From assembly GCA_030685235.1 (NCBI GenBank), contig MU839081.1, positions 496,001 to 560,000 on the forward strand: 64,000 nucleotides of DNA, written 5' to 3'. Position numbers and translations under genes: made by a program. This stretch comes from Copromyces sp. CBS 386.78. Its lineage: Eukaryota; Ascomycota; Sordariomycetes; Sordariales; Sordariaceae. Positions 1-9,840 of the stretch are shown here, in pieces; position 1 is the first letter of the stretch; every line of letters starts with the position of its first letter. The notes under the pieces were generated by a model, which did not search any database, was not told the DNA's origin, and saw only the letters and a list, made by a program, of their open reading frames with translations.

Positions 1-99
1 GCTACTAAACCTCTTTCCAATTTAATTTAAAGAGTACTATAAAGTTAACGAATTAGTAGATCGCTTCCAATAGATTTAAAACTTCGCTATCCAATAGTC

Positions 100-640
100 G
101 TAGTATATATAAGAATAATACGAGGACAACGCTAATAAAAAGCGGGTCGACTCTATTAAATATTGTATTAATAATATAGTTTTACTTAATATTACAAACT
201 TCGCGAATAATCGCCCGTATACGAAATTTTACCCCCGCTAGGAAAGCCTTTTCAAAATCGTCCGCGCTAAATTATATATAATATACTTCGCCCTCCCGTC
301 TAATATAAAATACTTACTAATCTTCTACATCTCTATAGTATAACCGTAGTCCGGTTAAAGCCTTCTAAACTAGCCTACTATAATAAATATCTAAGCTAAC
401 GAAGGACGGATTATAATACGCACCGACGACTAAGAAGAATATAAGGAATAAGCATTCGAACGTTTTATAAATTGCTAGTAAATAAATAATAATAAGTATT
501 AAAAGTATAAAGTTAAATAGAAGACCGGTAATCCTACTTAGGAACCTATTAATAATATTATTGATTATAAATATTATTTTTAATAATTCTACTACGAATA
601 CCTAGATAAACCAATTCCCCTAGAAGTCTAAAGGGTTTTT
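100..640 (+). mobile_element. RIP-degraded Ty3/gypsy chromovirus pol end (integrase C-terminus and chromodomain)
   Basis: Remnant of the 3' end of a Ty3/gypsy retrotransposon pol gene. In one forward frame, reading the many TAG/TAA codons as mutated TGG/CAG, the stretch near 120-360 follows the usual integrase C-terminal pattern (a basic 'K..D'-like lead, a 'RP..K..PR' block, then 'NIKYLLIFYISIV'-like text matching the 'HPVFHVSLL' region). Near 425-620 a chromodomain is readable: 'YKVK', then a stop where W is expected, 'TGNPT', a stop where W is expected, 'EP', and a Y/D-rich helix. Stops at positions expected to be W or Q are what C-to-T and G-to-A mutation by RIP produces. The frame is dead and the left part lies outside the window. 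The assignment rests on motif order, not on a database search. Confidence 0.72.
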
Positions 641-915
641 AAACGGCTCGCTACCGATACCCTAATACCAATAATAACGCTAATACTGGTAACCCCCGAA
701 CTACTATAGCGCCGCTTCAACCGTTTAGTACGGTAAGAGACGGCCGCTACTATAAAAGATAGAATATAAAAAGATATAGAGGAGGGTTTATACTTCGCGT
801 TTAGAAGGGTATTTCGGAAATTAATAAATATTTACGAAGATAAAAAATTACGGGAGGGATCTTAAATCTATTATTTTACGTATATATAAATTTTCAACTC
901 TTCGAACTTCTTTTA

Positions 916-1175
916 AAGGGGGATAATATTATAAGGTTAGACCTATAATATACTATACTACGCTAACTACACATATACTATGCCGACCAAAGTCTAAAGC
1001 TCTGGCTACATATATATTATTATCACGTACAGCCTTACGTACCCGCGGTCTGGTCTATAGGGCTCTCGCCCATATATAGCTAGACCTCTACGCACACTTC
1101 CTTCTCTCCTCCTTTCTCCTCATACAACAACGCATATCTCATCATACCCCCTACGGTGCCATCTCGCCCCATAAT
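916..1175 (+). repeat. Probable 3' LTR of the gypsy relic, preceded by a polypurine tract
   Basis: A purine run (AAAGGGGG at about 916-923) is followed by GATAATATTATAAGG, which looks like the common gypsy pol-LTR junction GGGGATAATGTCACGAGG after C-to-T and G-to-A changes. The following roughly 240 bases are CT-rich and less mutated than the coding relic. The right boundary is not defined and no second LTR lies in the window, so this is a positional inference. Confidence 0.45.
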
Positions 1176-1189
1176 AAATACTATCAATC

Positions 1190-1770
1190 GAAAGAGTTTA
1201 TAAGGCTTTATAATTAAATTATATAGTAGTTTAATTTATTAGGGAATAATTAAATAAATTACGATTATAACTTTAATAATAGAGGTAGAATTATATATAA
1301 TTGAGAAAGTAATTAAAGAAATCTTATTTATAATACGGTTAATATTTATTCTAGGGATAAAGCTACTAGAAGATCCTATTCCTACTTTATAATATAATAA
1401 TAAATAAACCATTAAAGCTCTTACAAAGGAAACCCCTACCTTTAATACTAAAATAAAATATATAAATATCTATAAATACTAATTGAGGGAGGAAATCCTT
1501 ATTAAAAAAATTCTTAAAATTGAATATCTAGATACAAAACTAATGCTAATAGATAGATTGACGAAAGTACTAGATATTTTAAAATATAGGAGCTTTAAAA
1601 ATTTATTAGATATAGCCGAAGTACTACTACGGAAGAAGGATAATCCGGTAAAGGAGGTTGATTTAGAAGATCTGGATGAGAAACTAAGATTGATAGAATA
1701 AAATATTTATAAATAGCTTCACTTTTAATTTTAAAAAGGCGAAAGAGGTTTATAAGTAAGGGGGTATATT
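1190..1770 (+). mobile_element. RIP-degraded Ty1/copia reverse transcriptase-RNase H end
   Basis: The forward frame that is free of stops at 1483-1701 can be followed upstream through stops to about 1192. It reproduces the copia RNase H order: a 'TTLIIEVELY' block (canonical 'STTEAEY'), 'LLEDPIP', a 'NN' at the canonical 'DNQ' site, 'ALTKETP.FNTKIKYI.IY' (canonical 'N...ARTKHIDI'), 'LREEIL', and the closing 'YLDTKLMLIDRLTKVLD' (canonical 'AD.LTK'). The 72-codon open stretch at 1483-1701 is the C-terminal piece of this dead polyprotein, not an independent gene. A purine-rich AAGTAAGGGGG tract at about 1755-1765 followed by TATTAAATTATA (TGTTRRATTATA before RIP) suggests the 3' LTR starts near 1767. 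Its far end is not seen. Confidence 0.7.
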
Positions 1771-1799
1771 AAATTATAGGGTGTAGATCACACCTAGAT

Positions 1800-4700
1800 G
1801 TAGAGGGTCCCAGTCACTTGACTAAAGGTCTTGGCATTTCTGGGATACCCGAGCATCCCCCAGACCTTCTGGAGCGGATCTGTTGGAGAGCCAGTTTCTA
1901 GACAGTTCAATCAACCAGTTCACACCAGTAAATCTGACAGGAATCCCCTCACATTTCGCATGGTTCGTTTCAAAAACCTCGCAAAAGCCGCCATCCAGAT
2001 GCCCCGGAGGAATTCCCGAAAGGTCTCCTGGAATCCAAATCGACCAATGGCCGTGCGAGGGCTGGCTACCCCTATCAAAAGTATCGATAGAGTCCCTGCA
2101 CCTGACTCGCAAATTTTTTTGGGCTCCAATGCACGAAAACCAGAGGGAGCGAACTCCGAGGGCAGTTGCTGGCCAAAAAGTGCCTCCATTCCCATCCATC
2201 CTACCGGTTATGGATCACAGGTCGCGCTCAAGAGTGTGTGCAGCTCCACCGGGTTCAGACCCCTAACGCCACGCGGGGTGGAACTATTGACTTGTGTTCC
2301 ACATCCAACGTCATTCTCGCAGGGGTGCGCTCATCCCGTCCACAACAGCCTGGCGGGAGGGTGGCATAGGCGCGGTGGTGGGGCTTCGACCGAAAGTATC
2401 TTGAGCCTCCAGATCTCACTTTTGCCGTGTCATCGGCGTTCTGACGGCAACAGCATTCCCTTCCAGCACGGTACTAGTTGCTACGGAACCTCACAGGGTG
2501 TGGGCATAAAGCTTTCGCTCACGAGAAAAATAAAGTCAACACGGGAGTCACGGCAACCCAACAACCTCTCGGCGGGAGTTCCCAAAATACCTTCAAAAAT
2601 GTCTGCGAGCGGAAAAGAGTACTGACGAACGACACCCTAACATGCGACCATGGTTCCACATGGAAACCCCTTTACATTGCACTTGGCGAGCGGATGGAGT
2701 TGAACCCTTAACATGTCATTAACGTGCTCCACGAAAATCTCCATGAGTTTCAACGGTTGTGCATAAACTCGGTATGTAGGTAACAGTACGTAGGTATGCC
2801 CTGTATCGGAAGTCTGGCTCCTGGTGTTGAGTTCGTATCTACCTATTCTAGCAGCGGGCAGGTTCGAGATTCAGCAGGAGCCCGCGAGACTTGCAGACGG
2901 TGCCTGCTTTTAGTAGCCTCCAGCCGTCCGTCATGCCTTCAGACGTGATGGCGAGGCAGTAAGTGGAAGGCATGCCGTGTTGACCGACCTCGACATCCGT
3001 TGCCCGAGACGCAGGGCTCTGCTATACCAGTTGCAGTAACAGTTATTCAGCGTAGTCGCGGCTATACTTTTTCTGGTTCTCAACTGTTAGTGCAATGCCG
3101 GAAGCACATAGAGGTATGGTAAGGTAAGGTGTTGTGTGGCAACCCCGGCCTGCAACTGGTGACAACTGCGGCAGCTCTCTCCTGAGGTCACACTGCCACT
3201 ATCACGACCTATGGTCTTGGCGTTGAGGGTTGGGTCTGGGCCTGTCTAGGCGCGGCTGGCCGCAGCTGTCTGCAGGCGGTAGTGGGTGTTAACAGTTGAT
3301 GAGCACCATGTGCATGCTGGCAATACCAATGAAAGTTACAAGGGGCATCGCAGCGCGCGCAACTGCGGTTTTGAGTGCTGCCGTGTGCTTCCATCTAGTT
3401 CTCCATTTTCGAACGATCCACGTCCGAGTTGATCGGTTGATTTTCGAAACGTTTCCAACCTCCATCCAAGCTCTCGTTTCTTTTCACAAACATTGACAAA
3501 ACCAAAATGGCAGGGTATGACGCGCGGAGGTTGCTCGCTGTGTGTCCTTTTTGCTTCGGTGTCATGATGACAACAGAAATGAGGAGACAGCATCGAGATC
3601 AGACGGCAGGTGGTTGGAAAGACCTCCAAGAGTAACCTAACGTGATTGCGTGGGTTCGGGACGTCACCTGTTCTTGCCACAGTCATTGAGATCGAAAGAA
3701 GCAGACAGTTTGGTGGTCTTCTCATGGTCAGCTTTCGCAAAACGTTAGGCGGATGCTAAACGTCCCAGATGGTTTTTGAAGCACAGGTCCGATATCAGAC
3801 ACTAACACAGCTGCGCATATAAACACAGGGATCTCCGCCCGCAACCAAACGGCCATCGGCGATGCAGTTCCGGAGGGGATGGATTTGAACTTTTGAAACG
3901 GACGATCCCACGATGTTTTTGGGTCCAAATTTACATACGATACATTACCCCCATGTTATCTACAAGTACAGTCTGGGCCTCCCTCCGTCTTCTATCAGTC
4001 CATCTCATGTCATATCAACCACGTTCCGACTTCACAATAACCTCTTCTATCCCACGTGCCCTCCTGCCCTCGTACTTGAGAACGGACAAACGACACAGAA
4101 ACGGCATAGGGAATGTCATGCTGCCAACTCGCTAGGATCCCAAAACCAACTTCCAAGACCAAACCTAATGCGCGCAACTCGGGCCATTTCATATCATGAA
4201 GTTGCCGGTGCTCCGGCCTCCCTTCTGACTCCTTTTTCGAATCCTCATCATTGGTCACATACCACGTGCTCACACGAGCGGAACGAGGCACCCTTTTTGA
4301 CCCTGTGTGCCTGTCGATAACTTGATACCGCTTCCACTCACTCGATTTGTTTTTACTCAAGCCAATCCTGTCACTGGATCGAACCCAAGAAACCCTGCGA
4401 CCCGCATCAGCTCACCAGCATATTGGTCGAAACCAGTTATACCCGGCGCTACACCTGTTTGAGCAAAAACAAATCGAGTGAGTGGAAGCGGTAGTCCTGC
4501 CAAATTTGCGTTCCCGGCACGACATCCTCAAACAGCTTGAAAAGGCAGAAAGGCCAAAGTGGTTTCCGTGTTAGCCAAATAACAACAACTGAAAGGATCA
4601 AAATCGCAACTCTTTGTCTGACCACCCACCCAACCCACAACGGGAATCACCTAGAGGCAGTCAATGCGACGACGCCGGAGGGGTGGGTAGTGGGAATGGG

Positions 4701-5610
4701 ATCCCTTTTTGCGTGCAACGTATTGCAACAAACTATCGGTGATAGGCATGGTTCACTTGACAGCTAACAACCAAGCCCAGCGAGCCAGTTCACAAAACAC
4801 TATGGAAATACAACCATGGAAAGCAACGTATAGCTTTTGATATGAAAGTCTCGGTCTCGGTGGTGGTAGGTAGCACATGGAGTGTTTTGGAGCCGCACAC
4901 ACCAAAGGCAACTGCTGATCACTGAGGACCCTGAAGGGAAAATTCCCACCCGAAGACCCTACACACATATTGTTGGTCACTTTCGAGAAGAAAAGACAGT
5001 TACCTGAGTGGTGTGCCGTTAGCCAACCCGCGGTCTCCATCCGTCGATGGTCCCTCGATGGTCCCTCGATGCGTCCGCCGTTCCTCGATGGCTCTGCCGT
5101 CGATCAGGATCTGCAATGCTTACAGTCACCATCGCTGTCATCTTTTCCCTTGCTCTCCTTTTTTTCTTTCAGCAGCATCATCTCATGTCACCCCAACCTT
5201 TTCCGTGGGATGGCCATGCTTGTCACTCACCATCCATCCATGTGAGACCATCACTACCGTGAGACAATTTGTCGCCTTCGGTACCGTTTCTGGCGAGACT
5301 CGCTCATTCGTCGTTACTCGCCTGTTGTTTTCGCCATCCTGACGAGCCTGATAGCCAGCTTTAGCTGAGATCCCTGAGACCAGGAAGCTCAAGATGGAAA
5401 CGACTGATGATACGCACCTTGCACTAGGAAAACTTCGCGGGGTTTGTGGTACCGTTGTCCCCAATGCCGCCCATTACTTTCCAGCCGGTTCATTTCAATA
5501 TATCTGTTCCAGCCAGCCAGTCAGCTGCCGCCGCTGTTTCCTCCGCGAGCTGATGGGATGCAGTAGCCAGTAGCCACCCCGTACCACCATTCGGAGACAG
5601 ACCCGTGTAA
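1800..5610. other. Gene-poor interval, no supportable gene
   Basis: Base composition is near 50% GC and not RIP-like after about 1800, yet I see no gene. Open frames (for example 1831-2625 forward, which opens at TTG rather than ATG) overlap open frames on the other strand, lack recognisable motifs and lack supporting splice structure. The only structured item is the inverted repeat at 4326-4493. Confidence 0.5.
4326..4493. repeat. 35-bp inverted repeat with a 98-bp spacer (hairpin)
   Basis: The arm 4326-4360 (starts TACCGCTTCCACTCACTCG, ends TTTTTACTCAA) is the reverse complement of 4459-4493 (starts TTGAGCAAAAACAAATCGAG), with a single mismatch across 35 bases. The arms do not extend outward, and there is no obvious target-site duplication at the outer edges. 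It could be a decayed miniature element or a snap-back duplication. Function unknown. Confidence 0.8.
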
Positions 5611-5974
5611 GGGCGTGTTCGGTACACAGTAAACAACCCCAGTAAATGGAAATCCGTAAATCTGAGCGGACGTGGTCCGTGTGCGGTACCTGGGTTAAAT
5701 TCCGTCGAAAGTTACTCCCTCTAGTGTATCCTCTAACAATTTCTCGCGATTTCTAGGCTCTTGTTGGCTCAGTAAATGGCTTGGCAGAATATACGCTTTG
5801 TAGTTGGTTAAAAAAAGTTTTGGCAGGCTAAATTTATTAATAACTATTTTTAGACCTTTTAAGGTCCGGTTTATCTATTTAATAAATACGCTTTAACTAT
5901 TTTCTTTAACCTTTATACTTTTCAACTACTAAGACGGTTTATTAGACCCTATTTACTGTATACCGAACACGCCC
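5611..5974. mobile_element. 364-bp TIR transposon (MITE), copy 1, RIP-mutated
   Basis: Non-autonomous DNA transposon. It begins GGGCGTGTTCGGTACACAGT and ends with the reverse complement of that end, giving terminal inverted repeats of about 26-30 bp. It is flanked by a 3-bp duplication TAA (5608-5610 and 5975-5977). Length is exactly 364 bp, as in the two other copies. A 3-bp TWA-type target duplication and a GGG terminus suit the PIF/Harbinger superfamily, but no transposase is present, so the superfamily is inferred. Relative to copy 3, all differences I could see are C-to-T or G-to-A, many in CpA/TpG context, which points to RIP. Confidence 0.9.
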
Positions 5975-5977
5975 TAA

Positions 5978-6791
5978 GCTCTCAACTAATTAAATATCCT
6001 ACAGATCCTTTTTCTAAGTTGATATAGTAATTACCCCTACTCGTGTATGTACTTGAAAGTACATAAAGCACTTTAAATGCTTAAAATTTGGCAGCCGGAA
6101 ATATTTAGTATAGGAAAGTGTATAAATATATAAATATATATTCATCGGCCGGCTATTTTAGTGTAATATGTACTTTCTAATACATTTTGCCAAAGTCCTT
6201 TTAGCGCTCAACCCTTATAGTAACCTACTAAAACCTCCTAAATTTTCCATGTTAGTACGGCCTAGAGGTCTTAGTATGTGCCTATTCGTATATATATACT
6301 TCTAAATATATATAACTACGAACCTCTAGCTAGGATTATATATATTATTAGGGGTAATTATTATATACTTACTTAAAGCGAAGGCTAACTAGAAAATCAT
6401 TAAGTAGGTATAGGTATGGGTGTAGAACGGTTAAGATAATAATGATTACGTTTTTTTTACTACTTCTGCGTCCCACCCTAAGTAATTGCGAATAGCTTCA
6501 TTTGCCTTACCCTCTGGAGTCTCCTATTACTTACTTGCAGTTTACTAACTAGCCGTTAATGCCAATCGATTAGGAATAGGGACGGAGATTTCTAGGTATC
6601 TGGCATTAGCGAGAGATGGACAAACGATACAACGGAATTAAGCTCCGCGAGTGAGGTTCGAAACAGCGGTTGCTGCGCCAAGTTGCTCGAGGAATTGTCT
6701 ATTGTCAAGCCGTTATCGCCAGCTTAACTAAGCTCACCAAGCTCTAATGCGAGCGGGCTAGATACACAACTACCTAGGTACGCTACACTTA
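5978..6791. other. AT-rich inter-element segment, no gene
   Basis: The segment between MITE copies 1 and 2 is AT-rich and full of TA dinucleotides, consistent with RIP spread or with another decayed repeat. A short inverted match (ATTACCCCT near 6031 and AGGGGTAAT near 6353) might mark a further decayed element, but it is too short to define one. No open frame of interest. Confidence 0.4.
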
Positions 6792-7155
6792 GGGCGTGTT
6801 CGGTACACAATAAACAACCCTAGTAAATGGAAATCTGTAAATTTGGGCGGACGTGGTCCGTATGCGGTACCTAGGTTAAATTCCGTCGAAAGTCACTCCC
6901 TCTAGTATATCCTCTAACAATTTCTCGCGATTTCTAAGCTCTCGTTAGCTTAGTAAATAGCTTGGTAGAATATACGCTTTATAGTTGGTTAAAAAAAGTC
7001 TTAGCGGGCCAAATTTACTAACAACCATTTTCAGACCTTTTAAAGTCCGGTTTATCTATCTAATAAATGCGCTTTGACTACTTTCTTTAACCTTTATACT
7101 TTTTAACTGCTAAGACGGTTTATTGGACCCTATTTACTATATACCAAATACGCCC
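6792..7155. mobile_element. 364-bp TIR transposon (MITE), copy 2, RIP-mutated
   Basis: Second copy, in the same orientation as copy 1. It starts GGGCGTGTTCGGTACACAAT and ends CCAAATACGCCC, flanked by a TTA duplication (6789-6791 and 7156-7158). Its transitions differ from those of copy 1 (for example inside the terminal repeat, where CAGT has become CAAT), so the two copies were mutated independently after insertion rather than by duplication of an already mutated copy. Confidence 0.9.
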
Positions 7156-9840
7156 TTACTGTATCCTACGTCTAATAATGTACACACTATACGCTAGAGA
7201 CGCCCGCAGATATCTATACTGTATATTCAAACGAAGCGGGACTGTTCCTTAACTACATACGAATCATGCAGTAGCTCAGTAGCTCAGTAGCAGGTATCCA
7301 CCCGAACCGTTCGTGTGAGCCGTGTAGGTGGTGTGCAAAATGGGTTGTGCAGACGGTATTACTAACAGCCGGCTTTACTATAGCAATAAGCGTACTGTTA
7401 GTGCTACACGTCCGCACACCCCATTTTGCACACCACCTACCGTGGTCCGTCCATGGAGGGATGAAGGAGGCGAAAAAGAAAAGGCAAAGAAAAGGCGAAC
7501 AGCGGGCCCAACCGAGCCGGCCGTTGAACCGTTTTGGAGGACGACGACGCCGGCAACTGTCGCACTGTTTTGCAGAACGGACCGCGGCGTTAGCGGCAAG
7601 GTCAGCCAATGTTATGCCAGCTTCTACAGGTAAGCAGCTTGAGACTCGAGACTGTGACCGGAGCATCATGGTGGTGGCATATACCTACCTTCACATGTTC
7701 CCGACAAGCATGCAATGGCGAAACATGGGGGTAGTGTGATATGGTGTACGTGTAGCGAGTCCGCGAATGTACACTATAATAGTTAAGATTACCGAGAAGG
7801 TACTGTATGCGCGTGATGGGAATGGAAGTGGTGGTGACTGGACCGAGCGGTAGGTTTGTTCAGTTTGATCAATAGACGCCGTTGGCTAGCGGCTAGAGGC
7901 CGAAGCGGCTCGGGGAGCCTCCTGATTACTGACTCCTCAGGCTACTGCAGGTCCAGTCTAGGTGGGTTCAGGGTCCCGGGGTTCAGGTATGTAGACTATA
8001 GCTAGCCGGGAATCCTCCGATGCGGCTTCAAGCGAAAAAGACTGGGCTCAAACTGGCCTGACTGGCTGGATCTAGGCGGGCTTGGGGTCACGGGGACTAG
8101 GAAGGATCACGGAGGACACTATCATCGTTAGCGGTACCGTGGTTGATCGTTTGATGTTGATTATCGATCTTCGGGTCGTGAAGCCGTGAGAGGCATCGTC
8201 ACTGTTATCGCCATTGTCCTAGTCGTCGTTGGCGTTCGGCGTCGACGACGTCGGAGGAGTAAGCGAGCTGCGAGCGGAGCAAACAATCCGGTTCTGTTTC
8301 CGGTCGGGGTCTAGATTTTCGGATTCTAGATTTGCATCCTGGACCGATGCTGATCGGTTCTCGGCTTTATCTGAAGCTGGGAGGGGATTAATTTCGTAGG
8401 AGATACCCAAAGAGTACCAGTAAGGTACTGTAGTCTAGGTAGTGTCGTACACAAGTTATTGTCAGCATCGTCTATACTATATACCGGGGATTGCGGCACC
8501 GAGTAGTGTAAATAATGTAGAGGGACCCGAGTCTGGAACGCACGTGGCATTGATTACACTACGAGTTTACAGTGGGGAAGTTGAAAACTGGAACCTGCGA
8601 GACTGGGAATGCCCTCATTTTCGGTCTTTGTGTTTGGAAAACTTCCCCTGCACGTTTGGATATATGGGCAGATACTGCAAAGGTACTTAGGTAGGTAAGC
8701 GGGAAATTTCCTCCGTGCAAGCCTTTGCTCAGCTCGTGCGCTACAGCTGCGACGGGATGGATGTTCATGATGGTTGCTGCGGTAGCTGTGCCCTGATTCC
8801 CTCCCCGATACTTGCTCGATCCTGAGGTCGCTCTGGAAGGGAATATATCGAAACTGTGAATAAGCGGTGTGTTTTAGAACCAGCTTTGAAACGCTTAATA
8901 AGTACAACAATAGGTACTTCATCACTCTTTGCTGACCAGAGTTGAAGACGGGAGCGCGGGGTTATCGTGAGATTGTGAGATTGAGGCGATAGGATGCGTA
9001 GGATTGATATTGTGATAGGCTGTGCTATTGTATACAATGTATGAGGGTATCACGGGGCGACGGCGACGACTACGGGGGTGGCAAATTGGTAAAGTGGGCG
9101 AAGACGGACGACCGGGTGGTGTGGGCCTTGCTTCGCTTACCGTAGCAAGCGAGCGGTACCTACTTTACCGGGAATTTAACAACCTGTTAACAATTTTGTT
9201 AACCCTATAAAGTCTATGAATAAATGAGGATAGTGTGTAATGATAGGTAGGCACGCTTATGTTTTGGCGCAGTGTTGCGAGAGTGTCATGTGAGAAATTC
9301 AGACTGTGTTGTGGTTCCGTTAGCGAATGTTGACGACTGGTTAGTAACGGGTTGGCAACGAGTTTAGACAGTTGGCGAGGAGTTAACAGCAACAAACTTG
9401 TGGGCGATGCGCTTGATTTATATCGAACAACTACGCGTGAATTTGTTTGTTAATGAAGATGACAAAGTAAAACCTCCACGGCTGATATTTTTTTTGGGTT
9501 GACAAGGACATGATGGTGTTGGTAAAAGCTGCGTGAAGAGAGCATCAAGAAGGAAGCCATCAGATGGCTGTGGTCGTCTCTTGGCAACCCCCGATGCAAA
9601 GACACGAAGACCCCTTGCTCGGCGTGGAAAGAAAACCTCATGAACCACTTCTTGGCCGTCAATCATTGATGGGTATCCATTCCTCTTAAAACCACATCTT
9701 TCTCTAGCATATACTATGTATGGGAAGGTTAAAGTCTAACTAGCAAATATTTAGAATCAATGCAAACATGGTAATAACCACTCCATAAACCCTATCCATG
9801 TGTCTGTCCTAAGACTCTGGCTTCCTCATCCTCTGGCTCC
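7156..9840. other. Gene-poor interval downstream of rrp6
   Basis: I find no gene. Short open frames on both strands overlap each other and carry no motif. The interval contains the hairpin element at 7325-7439, a small tandem GTAGCTCA repeat near 7271-7290, and the presumed rrp6 3' untranslated region at its right end. Confidence 0.5.
7325..7439. repeat. Hairpin-like element with about 44-bp inverted arms
   Basis: The left arm 7325-7368 (TAGGTGGTGTGCAAAATGGG ... CTAACAG) is matched in inverted orientation by 7395-7439 (CTGTTAGTG ... CACCACCTA) with about seven mismatches and a spacer of 26 bases. An arm-plus-short-loop layout is typical of very small foldback or MITE-type elements. A possibly related and much more decayed structure lies near 63600-63690, sharing the CACTAACAG...CTGTTAGTG core and a CCACCTA edge. 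Confidence 0.75.

Noticed and set aside
1831..2625. 264-codon forward open frame next to the copia relic
   Set aside because: It opens at TTG rather than ATG, overlaps open frames on both strands, has no hydrophobic or catalytic pattern, and shows no splice or family support.
2690..2710. tRNA-like B-box (GGTTCAACTCC on the minus strand)
   Set aside because: No T-stem pairing, no A-box and no acceptor stem at the right spacing.
4375..4392. tRNA-like B-box (GGGTTCGATCC on the minus strand)
   Set aside because: Flanking bases do not pair as a T-stem and no A-box is found upstream.
6026..6362. Possible extra TIR element between the two MITE copies (ATTACCCCT / AGGGGTAAT)
   Set aside because: The shared ends are only about 9-12 bases in AT-rich sequence and no consistent target duplication is present.
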